64,000 nt of DNA. Source: an uncultured Tidjanibacter sp. (GTDB lineage Bacteria > Bacteroidota > Bacteroidia > Bacteroidales > Rikenellaceae). The stretch spans positions 43,000 through 106,999 of the forward strand of contig CANTVF010000008.1 of NCBI GenBank assembly GCA_947852905.1. Reading direction: 5' to 3'. Below are positions 1 to 8,371 of the stretch, piece after piece. The translations under genes and the position numbers were made by a program. The first letter of the stretch is position 1, and every line of letters begins with the position of its first letter. The notes beneath the pieces were generated by a model that did not search any database, had not been told where the DNA came from, and saw only the letters and a list, made by a program, of their open reading frames with translations.

Positions 1-25
1 TAGTCACGTACAAAAAAATACTCAC

Positions 26-793
26 ATGAACAAGGAAGATAATCAAACCGGAGCTTTCGTAGCCTTTGTGCTGTTATCCAAAAACCGTTGGGATAAAAAG
101 AAACTTATAAACGATTGTAAAACCGATTGGAATATAGAATTGTCCGATAATGATAACGACAGCGACGACGATACTTTGGTGACCGTGACGGACGATATTA
201 CACTTGCGATAGCTCTTATGCCGGCTCCTGTCCCGAATGAAGAAGCGGAATATTATGCAAGCGCAAACTATATGTGGGAAAACGCAGTAGAAACGACCAA
301 GAGCCATAAAGCGCATATTCTGGTTTCCGTGCTTGGAAAAGATACGGACTTGATAGACAGAGGAAGGTTGTTTACCAAAATCGTCTCTTCCTGTCTGAAA
401 CAGGAAAATGCCATTGCCGTCTATACGGACGGAGCTGTGTTCCAACCCCAATTCTATAGAGAAGTCGCCTCATTCATGCGGCAAGACGAAGACGCATTGC
501 CTATATTGGACTGGGTATGGTTCGGCGTATATCGTACAGACGAATATGCAGGTATATATACCTATGGAATGAGAAAGTTCGGAAAAGAAGAGATAGAAGT
601 ATATGCCGCCAATGCCGACTTGAACGATATTCGCGACTTCCTATTGGATATAGCGACGTATGTTTTAGAATATGACGTGACTCTGAAAGACGGTGAAACC
701 ATAGGCTTTTCGGAAGAACAAAAACTCGGCATCGCTCTTAGCGATGCGATTGCATTAGAAGGCAAGAGTTTGAAAATCGAATATCCACACTAA
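26..793 (+). CDS. DUF4261-type protein
   Basis: A 255-residue soluble protein with no signal peptide or membrane segment. Its pattern (an N-terminal strand reading AFVLLSKNRWD, an acidic stretch near residues 40-52, then a central region with SANYMWENAVE and HILVSVLG, and a C-terminal part with GMRKFGKEEIEV) matches my memory of DUF4261 proteins. That family is of unknown function and is sometimes found near toxin or immunity genes. The start is the first ATG after the window edge and is preceded by an A-rich leader. It stands apart from the comEC-like gene by about 190 bp. The family call is from memory of the motif pattern; no biochemical role is claimed. Confidence 0.6.
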   Translation: MNKEDNQTGAFVAFVLLSKNRWDKKKLINDCKTDWNIELSDNDNDSDDDTLVTVTDDITLAIALMPAPVPNEEAEYYASANYMWENAVETTKSHKAHILVSVLGKDTDLIDRGRLFTKIVSSCLKQENAIAVYTDGAVFQPQFYREVASFMRQDEDALPILDWVWFGVYRTDEYAGIYTYGMRKFGKEEIEVYAANADLNDIRDFLLDIATYVLEYDVTLKDGETIGFSEEQKLGIALSDAIALEGKSLKIEYPH

Positions 794-985
794 AATACGC
801 ATACCCAGCAGATAAATCTACCCCCAATCCGAGTATCCGCCTAACCTTGGCCGCACATTTTTTCTTTACAGCCCAATACCGCGACAGACAGCCTACTCCG
901 ACCTGCCCGGTAAAAGCATTACGCCGACAAGCAGATATTCTACTGGAAACCGTACGATAAGAAACCGACAACCGATACCGACACG

Positions 986-2581
986 GTGAAACCGCATGAC
1001 GACATACGGAACGTCCCGTTCCTGAAGATCCTGCCGATCGTAATCGCCGGCATCATCACGGCGGACAACCTGACGCTACCGGTATGGGCGACAACGACGA
1101 CCGCCGTCGTCGCATTCATCGCCGCTGCGACGCTCCACGGCAGACGCATAGCGGGCGACATATCCCTCGTGCTTTTCATATTTCTGTTTTCGGCATGCAG
1201 CGCGACGCTCAACAAGCCCCGATTATTGCTGCCGTACGGCGAAGAGTTGGCCGTAATAATGAGCATATCCGACACGGAACCGCCCTCAGGCCGCTGGTGC
1301 AAATACACGGCTACGGTACACGAGTTCCGCATAGCCGCTCCGACCGGCAAAGCGCGTCTTCCGACGGACATGCATATAAACGACAATACGGACAGCTGGC
1401 AAAAGGCCGACGAGAAAGTCATTCTGCGCACCGACACCGCGATACACCTGCGGCCGGGTATGAAACTGGTCGCCACCGGACACGCCTCTGCGATCGGGTC
1501 GGGAGAATACGCAGACTACGGCCGTCTGATGCAACGCAGGGGTTACGGCTGCGCATTCTGGATAGACCGGCGACAGAAAATCGAGCCTCTGCCCACAGCG
1601 GTACATTCCCCCACTGTACTGGCCGGCAAAATGCGCACAGCGGCCGCCGAAAGATTGTCGCGACTGCATCTGTCGCCAGGGAGCGCACAGACCGTTTCGG
1701 CAATGAGCATAGGAGTGCGCGGAAAAATGCCGTCCGCACTCCGGAAAGACTACGGCATCACGGGCGCATCGCATCTGCTCGCCGTATCGGGTCTTCATGT
1801 AGGTATCGTCATGATGTTGGCGAATCTGCTGCTGTGGCCGTTAGCGGCACTGCGCCACGGCCACATAATAAAAAATGTAGCGGCCATAATACTGATATGG
1901 TGCTATGCCATGCTCACAGGTCTGTCGCCCTCGGTAGTGAGGGCTGCCGCCATGTTTTCCGGGGCGCAACTGGCATTGGCCGCATCACGCCCGGCGGCAA
2001 GGGCGAACATACTTCTGGCAACGGCATCGCTGATGCTGCTTATCCGCCCCGGCTACCTTTACGACGTGAGTTTCCAACTATCGTTCGCGGCCGTCGCAGG
2101 AATATTCGCGCTATATCGCCCCCTGTACGGAGCGGTACGCTCCCGATACAGACTGCCGAACGCACTATGGTCAGTATTCATGGTCGGACTCTCCGCCACA
2201 ATAGCGACCATGCCTCTGGCAGCGCACTATTTCGGCCGACTGCCGCTGATCGGAATCATCATCAACCCACCTCTGATACTGTCCGCAAATATCATAGTTC
2301 TGGTCGGCATAACATGGATAATACTGCCTGCGGAGTTCCTCAACCGCGCCGTCGCCGGTCTGCTGGAATGGACTGCCCGGTTTCAGAACGACCTGATATC
2401 CTTCTGCGCGGACATGCCGTGGGCCTACATACCGTTCCGGCCGAACGGCTGGACGACCGCCGCCATATACGCGGCAATGGCGACGGTATTCATACTCGTA
2501 AAATACCGGCACTCAGGAAACAGCCATAAATCCCCTGCCTCCCAAATCCGATACCCGGACGGCGACGCACCATACGTGTAA
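986..2581 (+). CDS. comEC: ComEC/Rec2-type membrane channel protein
   Basis: A polytopic inner-membrane protein of 531 residues. The N-terminal part (about residues 10-60) has hydrophobic segments followed by a soluble DUF4131-like domain (about 60-200). The Competence domain follows, with the hallmark HLLAVSGLHVGI near residue 263 and many membrane helices to the C-terminus. The family moves single-stranded DNA across the inner membrane during natural transformation. The C-terminal metallo-beta-lactamase-like domain of Bacillus ComEC is absent, which I believe is common in Bacteroidota. The start is a GTG; the frame is open upstream to a stop at 911 but has no ATG, and PFLKIL sits about ten residues in, as expected for the family. 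Confidence 0.88.
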   Translation: MKPHDDIRNVPFLKILPIVIAGIITADNLTLPVWATTTTAVVAFIAAATLHGRRIAGDISLVLFIFLFSACSATLNKPRLLLPYGEELAVIMSISDTEPPSGRWCKYTATVHEFRIAAPTGKARLPTDMHINDNTDSWQKADEKVILRTDTAIHLRPGMKLVATGHASAIGSGEYADYGRLMQRRGYGCAFWIDRRQKIEPLPTAVHSPTVLAGKMRTAAAERLSRLHLSPGSAQTVSAMSIGVRGKMPSALRKDYGITGASHLLAVSGLHVGIVMMLANLLLWPLAALRHGHIIKNVAAIILIWCYAMLTGLSPSVVRAAAMFSGAQLALAASRPAARANILLATASLMLLIRPGYLYDVSFQLSFAAVAGIFALYRPLYGAVRSRYRLPNALWSVFMVGLSATIATMPLAAHYFGRLPLIGIIINPPLILSANIIVLVGITWIILPAEFLNRAVAGLLEWTARFQNDLISFCADMPWAYIPFRPNGWTTAAIYAAMATVFILVKYRHSGNSHKSPASQIRYPDGDAPYV

Positions 2582-2818
2582 ATATCCACGGCAATATCCG
2601 AATAGACTATTCACGGGAAAATACTGCACTCCCCATTATCAGACAATCTCCGCCGCGACGCATGCGCCTCACCACCGGCAAAAGGCAGTCCGCCTGCACC
2701 CAACGCATCTTCGTCCCCACGGTTTCGCAAACCGGACGGTTTTATGTAATTTTACGGCGACTGGCCGCGACGAACAGTTTTTTTCCACGGCCGAACCTAC
2801 TACGATCCCGTACAGACC

Positions 2819-4033
2819 ATGAACAAAGAGGACCTGACGCTTCTCGAAACGCCCGAAATAAGAACGGCCATAGAAGCCAACATAGACCGCGACCCGAACG
2901 CGGTGGCGCTGGACAAACGTCTACCGCACCCGGCTCTCGTGGCAACTCAGATAAAATACCTTCAGCGTGCGCGGAAAAAACTGCCCGAATACCATGCGGC
3001 GCGTGCCATCATACCTCCGCTGGCCTTCGAACAGTCGAGCAGCCACCTCACCGCCGGACATAAACGCTGGAGGGGCGGCACTTGTATCGACCTTACGTGC
3101 GGCCTCGGCGTCGATTCGCTGCATCTGTCGTATTCGTTCGATCGCGTCATAACGGTGGAACGCGACGAAACGCTCGCCGAAATCGCCGTCATAAACTTCC
3201 GCCGCCTCGGAGCCGACAACATCGAGGTGGTGAACGACAGCGCGGAAAACTTTCTGGAACGTTCCGCACTCGAAGGCGGCCATGCCGACCTCGTATACGT
3301 CGACCCCGACAGACGTTCCGCATCAGGCCGCAAACTCGTCCGCCCGGAAGATTGCAGTCCCGACATCACCGCGCTCATGCCGCTGATGCTGAAGTGCGCC
3401 GACCGCGTCGCGGCCAAGCTGTCGCCACTGTTCGATGTAGACGAAGCCTTCCGGCTTTTCGGCGAACGCTGCAGCGTCGAGGTCGTATCCGCCGCAGGCG
3501 AATGCAAAGAGATACTGATAGAACTCGGCGCCGGAGCGACATCGCCGACAGTCACGGCGTCGGCGATCGGCGCGGGATCGGTACGGTACCCTTTTTCAGC
3601 CACCAGACCCGCCGAAAACGGGACGTTCGCCCCTCCATACCGCTATATGATAATTCCTGACGTAGCCCTGCGGAAGGCGCGCCTCACCTGCGCATACGCC
3701 AGCCAATACCTGCCCGGCTCGTACCCCATACCCAATGGCGGTTACATATTCTACGACGGCGAGAAACTCCCGGACAAAATAATCGGCAAAGTTTTTGAGG
3801 TCTTATCCATGGAAAGATACGACCCCGCCCGCCTGAAAAAAGAGTTGAAACGCCGCGGAATAAGATCCGTCCGCATATACACCAACGACTTTCCGGCATC
3901 GGCTGCCGCGATAGCCGCAAAGCTCGGCGTCAGGGAAGGTGACGATACATGCATGGCATTCACACGCATAAACGGCACGCCGTGGCGCGTGGAGATAGCG
4001 GAGACGGTCACGGCCGCCGCCGACATCGATTAA
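2819..4033 (+). CDS. Class I SAM-dependent methyltransferase with THUMP-like domain (PG_1098 type)
   Basis: A 404-residue cytosolic protein. A Rossmann methyltransferase core is seen at about residues 80-200: the SAM-binding strand and glycine loop IDLTCGLGVDSLHLS and the catalytic-like DLVYVDPDRR. The C-terminal half carries a ferredoxin-like/THUMP-like region ending with VRIYTNDFPASAAAIAAKLG. This architecture is the PG_1098-type family of Bacteroidota, presumed to methylate RNA; the substrate is unknown. The DPDRR motif differs from the DPPY or NPPY of N-methyltransferases. The next gene (yihY) begins 23 bp after the stop and has a promoter-like element overlapping this stop codon. Confidence 0.82.
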   Translation: MNKEDLTLLETPEIRTAIEANIDRDPNAVALDKRLPHPALVATQIKYLQRARKKLPEYHAARAIIPPLAFEQSSSHLTAGHKRWRGGTCIDLTCGLGVDSLHLSYSFDRVITVERDETLAEIAVINFRRLGADNIEVVNDSAENFLERSALEGGHADLVYVDPDRRSASGRKLVRPEDCSPDITALMPLMLKCADRVAAKLSPLFDVDEAFRLFGERCSVEVVSAAGECKEILIELGAGATSPTVTASAIGAGSVRYPFSATRPAENGTFAPPYRYMIIPDVALRKARLTCAYASQYLPGSYPIPNGGYIFYDGEKLPDKIIGKVFEVLSMERYDPARLKKELKRRGIRSVRIYTNDFPASAAAIAAKLGVREGDDTCMAFTRINGTPWRVEIAETVTAAADID

Positions 4034-4038
4034 CTTTG
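4031..4038 (+). promoter_or_regulatory. Bacteroidota -7 element (TAACTTTG)
   Basis: TAACTTTG fits the TAnnTTTG -7 consensus and overlaps the TAA stop of the upstream methyltransferase gene. It lies 19 bp before the yihY start, so that gene probably has its own transcript with a very short leader. No clear -33 TTG was identified. Confidence 0.5.
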
Positions 4039-4056
4039 TAACCTAACTTTAAAACC

Positions 4057-5448
4057 ATGAAGCGAAATGGAAAACGAAATACGCCGGTCAAAAAGTCAGA
4101 CAACGGTACCGATGCAAAACGTCCGGGCAAACTGGCTTCGCTGATAGCTCGCGCGCGCGCATTCATAGGCGAGGGCGTATGGGAGAAAACCGCCGACGAC
4201 TACTCCTCGCGCAAGGAGTGGTGGTTGGTCCGTCAGGTGAGACTGATACTCTACACCGCACGCGGCGTACAGCGCCACAATACCGTGATCCGTTCCGCCG
4301 CGCTCACCTTTTTCACGCTCATGTCGCTCGTCCCGATGCTCGCACTGGCATTCGGCATAATCAAGGGATTCGGCTTGCAGGAAGCCTTGGAGAGTTATCT
4401 TTACGAACGTTTTCCCGACAACAGCCAGATGATCGGAGACACCCTCGGTTTCGTGAACAACGTACTCCAGCGCACCAGCGGCGGCATAGTGGCCGTCAGC
4501 GGTCTGGCCGTACTCGTCTGGGCTGCGGCACGCGTGTTCGGCAACGTCGAGAGTGCGTTCAATACCATATGGGAGGTCAAGAAGTCGCGCAGTATATCAC
4601 GCAAAGCCAGCACCTATGCCGCAGTCATATTCATCATGCCGCTACTGGCGGTACTCCTCACTGTAGTCCTTTCCTACGTGCGCAATCTGATAGCTCACTA
4701 CGCTTCCATACCGTACAACATACTCTACGCCATAGGCTCGTTCCTGATTCTATGGCTGCTGTTCGCCGGAGCCTACAAGGCCATTCCCAACACCAAAGTA
4801 CAATTCCGCCACGCGGCCAAAGCCGCTACGGTGGCCGCGGTGGCCTTCTCGATATTCCAGCTGGTATATGTATACCTGCAAAACGGCGTATCGTCCTACA
4901 ATATCATTTACGGAAGTTTCGCGGCGGTACCGCTGTTTCTGCTGTGGATACAGACCAGTTGGCAGATAGTGCTGTTCGGAGCGGAGCTCTCCTTCTCGTT
5001 CCAGAACGTCAACAACTTCGTACAGGAACACGACGCCATGAACATAAACGCCGACAGCCGACGCAAGGTAATGATCGCCGTGATGCTGGTAGTGACGCGT
5101 GCGTTCCTGCGCAACGAAGGGGCCGTATCCACGGCCAAGGCGGCCGCAGAACTCGGTCTGCCGGTAAGACTCGTGCGCGACGTCATGTATTCGCTCGACG
5201 AAGCCGGACTGATAGTGGCCATAACGCAGGAGAAAAGCCAAAAGACCAACATGTACGTACCGGCGCGGGACGTACACTCGATGCGGTTGTCAGATGTAAT
5301 AACGGCAGTGGAGGATACCGGCACGGCCTTCCGCACCGCAGCCGGCAACCGTTATCTGGAGACGGTGACCGGCATAGTGAACAAGATGCGGACATTGATC
5401 GAAAACTCCGACGCCAACCTGCCTCTTACACAACTGACCGATGAATAG
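4057..5448 (+). CDS. yihY: YihY/virulence factor BrkB family inner-membrane protein
   Basis: A 463-residue integral membrane protein. After a basic N-terminus (lysine-rich to about residue 25) it shows the YihY core with about six hydrophobic segments, the early AALTFFTLMSLVPMLALAFG motif near residue 82 and the later SYNIIYGSFAAVPLFLLWIQ near residue 285. A roughly 130-residue cytoplasmic C-terminal extension (from about residue 325) resembles a winged-helix region (AKAAAELGLPVRLVRDVMYSL). It was once called RNase BN in error; the function is unknown. The stop overlaps the next gene start by 8 bp, implying translational coupling. Confidence 0.9.
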   Translation: MKRNGKRNTPVKKSDNGTDAKRPGKLASLIARARAFIGEGVWEKTADDYSSRKEWWLVRQVRLILYTARGVQRHNTVIRSAALTFFTLMSLVPMLALAFGIIKGFGLQEALESYLYERFPDNSQMIGDTLGFVNNVLQRTSGGIVAVSGLAVLVWAAARVFGNVESAFNTIWEVKKSRSISRKASTYAAVIFIMPLLAVLLTVVLSYVRNLIAHYASIPYNILYAIGSFLILWLLFAGAYKAIPNTKVQFRHAAKAATVAAVAFSIFQLVYVYLQNGVSSYNIIYGSFAAVPLFLLWIQTSWQIVLFGAELSFSFQNVNNFVQEHDAMNINADSRRKVMIAVMLVVTRAFLRNEGAVSTAKAAAELGLPVRLVRDVMYSLDEAGLIVAITQEKSQKTNMYVPARDVHSMRLSDVITAVEDTGTAFRTAAGNRYLETVTGIVNKMRTLIENSDANLPLTQLTDE

Positions 5449-6232
5449 GATAAATACGGCGATCATAGGCAGCGGTAATGTAGCCGAAGCGCTCGCCAAG
5501 GCGCTGCGCGATACCGACGAAGCCTACGTTTCGCAAATCTGCGCCCGCAACCGTTCGCGCGGCACACAGCTCGCAGAAGCATGCGGCGCGTCTTACGTCC
5601 GCACCCCCGAAGAACTCGACGCGGCAGACATATACATAATCGCCGTGAGCGACAAGGCCGTAAGCGAAACGGCATCAGCCATACCCGACACGGCCGATGC
5701 CGTGGTGGCTCATACATGCGGCGGCCTTACAATAGACGCCATAGACGGCAAACATGCGCACCGTGCGGTAATCTACCCGCTACAGACATTCACATCAGGC
5801 CGTGCGATAGACATGGCCTCGGTACCGCTGTTCACGGAATATTCCGACGCCGTGGCACAAGATATCGCAGGTCGCATCGCCCGCATCCTGTCCCGCACCG
5901 TGACGGAAGCCGACAGCAAAACGCGCAACAAACTGCACGTAGCAGCCGTTCTGGCATGCAATTTTTCCAATCATCTTTATTATCTTGCGTCGCGAATCGC
6001 CGCAAAGGCCGGAATAGGATTCGACGCACTCAAACCGATAATAACCGAAACGGCCGCAAAAGCCTGTTCGACGGACGATCCGGCAAACGTGCAGACCGGT
6101 CCCGCTGTGCGGCACGACGAGGTGACTTTGCGGCGACACATGGAAATCCTCGCGGCAGAAGGCGACGAACGACTTACGAAAATATACGAACTTTTAAGCG
6201 ACGACATATGGGAAACTTCAAGGAAGATATAG
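5441..6232 (+). CDS. DUF2520 / Rossmann-fold NADP oxidoreductase-like protein
   Basis: A 263-residue protein with an N-terminal Rossmann fold (NTAIIGSGNVAEALAKAL, residues 4-21) that resembles F420-dependent or pyrroline-5-carboxylate reductase-like dehydrogenases. A C-terminal helical DUF2520 domain follows (about 130-260, with NFSNHLYYLASRIA). The substrate is unknown. It overlaps yihY by 8 bp and the following phosphatase gene by 25 bp. The pair DUF2520 plus KdsC-like HAD phosphatase is, as I recall, a recurring Bacteroidota arrangement, often followed by maf, which is not seen here. Confidence 0.85.
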   Translation: MNRINTAIIGSGNVAEALAKALRDTDEAYVSQICARNRSRGTQLAEACGASYVRTPEELDAADIYIIAVSDKAVSETASAIPDTADAVVAHTCGGLTIDAIDGKHAHRAVIYPLQTFTSGRAIDMASVPLFTEYSDAVAQDIAGRIARILSRTVTEADSKTRNKLHVAAVLACNFSNHLYYLASRIAAKAGIGFDALKPIITETAAKACSTDDPANVQTGPAVRHDEVTLRRHMEILAAEGDERLTKIYELLSDDIWETSRKI

Positions 6233-6744
6233 CGCGTACGGAAGCATTCGTTTTCGACATAGACGGCGTATTCACCGACGGCTCGATAATACCGCTGGCC
6301 GACGGCGACTATCTGCGTTCGTACAATGCAAAAGACGGTTATGCGGTCAGCTACGCCATAAAGCACGGCTACAAGATATTCATCATCACGGGCGGACGCG
6401 GAGACATAGTATACAAACGATTCAGTTACCTTGGCGTCACGGAACTGCATCTCGGCGTATCGGACAAAATAGCCGTGCTGGACGACATCATAAAACGTCA
6501 CGGACTCAACCCTGACAACATAGTATTCATGGGAGACGACATTCCCGATCTGGAATGCATGCGCACGGTGGGCATTCCGGTATGCCCGGCCGACGCATCG
6601 TGCGAAATAATAGAGGCATCGCGCTACGTATCGGAATTCGGAGGAGGCCGTGGCTGCGTCCGCGACATCATCGAACAGGTACTCCGTGCACAGGACGCAT
6701 GGGCCAAAGACCTAAAGGGCATTCATCAGGCCGTTTCGGCATAG
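6208..6744 (+). CDS. kdsC: KdsC-like HAD phosphatase (3-deoxy-D-manno-octulosonate 8-phosphate phosphatase family)
   Basis: A 178-residue HAD hydrolase of the C0 (capless) type. Motif I is FDIDGVFTDG with nucleophile Asp17 and acid Asp19. Motif II is the threonine in FIITGG, and motif III/IV is FMGDDIPDLECM. Length and motifs match KDO-8-phosphate phosphatase, which works in LPS inner-core sugar synthesis; other sugar phosphates are possible. The ATG at 6208 was chosen because homologues begin just before the first HAD strand; the frame stays open upstream to 5581, but that part is a shadow of the DUF2520 gene. A palindromic dispersed repeat begins 10 bp after the stop. Confidence 0.83.
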   Translation: MGNFKEDIARTEAFVFDIDGVFTDGSIIPLADGDYLRSYNAKDGYAVSYAIKHGYKIFIITGGRGDIVYKRFSYLGVTELHLGVSDKIAVLDDIIKRHGLNPDNIVFMGDDIPDLECMRTVGIPVCPADASCEIIEASRYVSEFGGGRGCVRDIIEQVLRAQDAWAKDLKGIHQAVSA

Positions 6745-6754
6745 CTGCCATACT

Positions 6755-6901
6755 ATACCGAAAGGGGTTGTGTCAAATTCAGTATTTTGACACAACCCCT
6801 TTCGGTATGTAAGAACCGGTAAAATGCAAGGCCGGAGTGTATTGGCTACAGAAGATGAAGGACTTAGCCCGAAGCACGATAGAAACGCAGCTGATTGCCC
6901 G
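6755..6901 (+). repeat. Dispersed hairpin repeat, copy A
   Basis: A perfect 23-bp inverted repeat (arms 6755-6777 and 6786-6808, 8-nt loop) containing GGGGTTGTGTCAAA is followed by a tail with the 16-base block GGTAAAATGCAAGGCC at 6818-6833 and GAAACGCAGCTGATTGCCC at 6882-6900. The same order of elements occurs at 24948-25101 and 40966-41118. It lies between the convergent kdsC-like gene (+) and the zeta-like gene pair (-). The hairpin could act as a terminator; the conserved tail suggests a non-autonomous mobile or REP-like element. Confidence 0.75.
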
Positions 6902-7454
6902 TTGTGACACACCGTCTTTTATCTTCCGACAAGCGCGACAACACGGCGTATACTCCATAAATCCGCAGTGTATCATAACACGACGACACGTCAAAATCAT
7001 GGAGCACGAGGATTATCGCGACGCTATATCACACAACCGTGAGAGGCAATCCGGACGGATGAATATATTCCGGACTGCGACGGCACAGGCATCCGCGCCA
7101 GAACAGCAAACACGCGGAGATGCTGATCGCATTACTATATTGTAATCGCAAGTTCCTTTACAGGTTTTCGTGTGTGGCCACCATCTTGAACTACTCCGCG
7201 GATGACATCTTATGTACGTCGCGATGAATCCGCATATCCCAGCCACCATAACCTACCGCATTCCCGCACATTTATACCCTCTCCGCAATCCACGACATTG
7301 TCAGGCCATGTCCATTAACGCCGCCATACAGTATCCTCTTTATCGCTTCGCCACGAAGAATGCCCATTAATGGGCAAACTCATCACAAAACCATTCGTAC
7401 CGCAGGCACAAAAGACAACGATCCGACGGCGACCGCCGATCCGTATAAAATCAG
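6902..7454. other. Gene-free intergenic stretch
   Basis: No convincing coding sequence. Short open frames on both strands (6837-7145 plus, 7013-7249 minus) are arginine- and cysteine-rich and show no family pattern. A small palindrome GCCCATTAATGGGC is visible near 7361. Possibly decayed sequence next to the dispersed repeat. Confidence 0.5.
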
Positions 7455-7479
7455 AGAGGCGCCCTTGCGGGACGCCTCT
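7455..7479 (-). terminator. Terminator downstream of the zeta-like gene pair
   Basis: A 10-bp stem (7455-7464 with 7470-7479, one G-T type mismatch, 5-nt loop) lies 27 bp beyond the stop of the 52-aa gene. On the minus strand it is followed by a short T-rich run. Confidence 0.6.
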
Positions 7480-7505
7480 ATTTACGTTTCGACATACGGG
7501 AGAAA

Positions 7506-7664
7506 CTATTGCAGTTCCTTGGCCGGAACATGCACTATCTTGCCGTCACGGACGACTACCAGAACCCCGTTCTCTCTTTTGGTTTTCTCGATCAGGCGTT
7601 TACGCGCCAGCATTATGCCGGTCTTGATCTTTTCCTGCATCTGCTTAATCTCGATCTCACTCAT
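7506..7664 (-). CDS. Small protein overlapping the zeta-like toxin gene
   Basis: A 52-residue gene found by reading the minus strand: start ATG at 7664, TAG at 7508-7506. It begins MSEIEIKQMQEKIKTGIM, continues with a basic stretch (LARKRLIEKTKREN) and ends with a short beta-like part VLVVVRDGKIVHVPAKELQ. The helical, lysine-rich N-terminus could form a coiled coil. Its ATG overlaps the TGA of the zeta-like gene by 8 bp (ATGAGTGA), a tight translational coupling typical of toxin-antitoxin or protein-partner pairs. I recall similar small proteins beside zeta-like kinases in Bacteroidota, but no function is established to my knowledge. An antitoxin or partner role is inference. Confidence 0.8.
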   Translation of the reverse strand: MSEIEIKQMQEKIKTGIMLARKRLIEKTKRENGVLVVVRDGKIVHVPAKELQ

Positions 7665-8232
7665 AGGAAACAATCGCATTATATGATAACGTATCTTCTA
7701 TGGACAATGTTGCAGACCTTCCGCCCGAAGCTATGGTTTTCACCTCCTCGTCAGCGGAACTGTTATCGTATATCACCCAATAATCGCATACGGGAATATA
7801 TAGCGAAGTCAAGTTTTTCAATCCGTTGCCGTACCTGCGGTAAATCACGCTTTTGGGAATATCGTGGCCGCCTTCGAGTACTCGCGTGGCAACGCGTTCG
7901 ACCGCCTGCTGCGGCGTAGGCAGCCAGAAATAGAGCAACGTCACGAAATAACCCTTGGCATGAGCCTGTTCTATGAAACGGACATACGAACGTGTCGCCA
8001 GAGTGGTCTCGAAAGCGAAGTCTGCTCCCTCGGACAACAGATCGTCCATACGCTGCAACATGATACGCCCCGCCTCCATGGCCACACTCGAAGGATTGAA
8101 AGGAGAAAGCCCCTTCGCTATTTCGTCGGCATTGACGAACTCCCGGCAACCGAGCATTTCCGGCAATACGGTATAGGATGCGGTGGTTTTCCCCGCACCG
8201 TTGCAACCGGCTATGATATAAAGATTGGGCAT
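7657..8232 (-). CDS. Zeta-toxin-like P-loop kinase
   Basis: A 191-residue protein beginning MPNLYIIAGCNGAGKTTASY, with a Walker A loop GCNGAGKTT at residues 9-17. It is followed by FVNADEIAKGLSPFNP and AMEAGRIML, then FAFETTLATRSY and a C-terminal SADEEVKTIASG. This matches zeta toxin/UDP-GlcNAc-kinase-like proteins; classical zeta phosphorylates UDP-N-acetylglucosamine and blocks wall synthesis. The start at 8232 is chosen because a consensus promoter at 8243-8274 lies just upstream, which makes longer in-frame starts (8256 and beyond) unlikely. No epsilon-type antitoxin precedes it; the only partner candidate is the overlapping downstream gene. It may be a toxin or a housekeeping small-molecule kinase. 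Confidence 0.85.
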   Translation of the reverse strand: MPNLYIIAGCNGAGKTTASYTVLPEMLGCREFVNADEIAKGLSPFNPSSVAMEAGRIMLQRMDDLLSEGADFAFETTLATRSYVRFIEQAHAKGYFVTLLYFWLPTPQQAVERVATRVLEGGHDIPKSVIYRRYGNGLKNLTSLYIPVCDYWVIYDNSSADEEVKTIASGGRSATLSIEDTLSYNAIVSYE

Positions 8233-8242
8233 ATCGTATCGA

Positions 8243-8274
8243 CAAATATAAGACATTGTAACGGGTTTGACAAA
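8243..8274 (-). promoter_or_regulatory. Promoter of the zeta-like gene
   Basis: On the minus strand a TTTG (8274-8271), a 20-nt spacer and TATATTTG (8250-8243) match the Bacteroidota sigma-ABfr consensus closely. The -7 box ends 11 bp from the ATG at 8232, so the leader is only a few nucleotides. This fixes the start of the zeta-like gene. Confidence 0.75.
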
Positions 8275-8371
8275 AAACGCACCTTCCGAACGATGCCGGA
8301 CATACATAATGCACTCAGACATAAACAGCGCCGTTATTTTCGATACAGCAACAGTCGTACCGTCTACCGTT

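Noticed and set aside
6837..7249. Open frames on both strands downstream of hairpin repeat copy A
   Set aside because: The plus-strand frame starts inside the dispersed repeat, and both read as biased, cysteine/arginine-rich sequence without family resemblance to a transposase.
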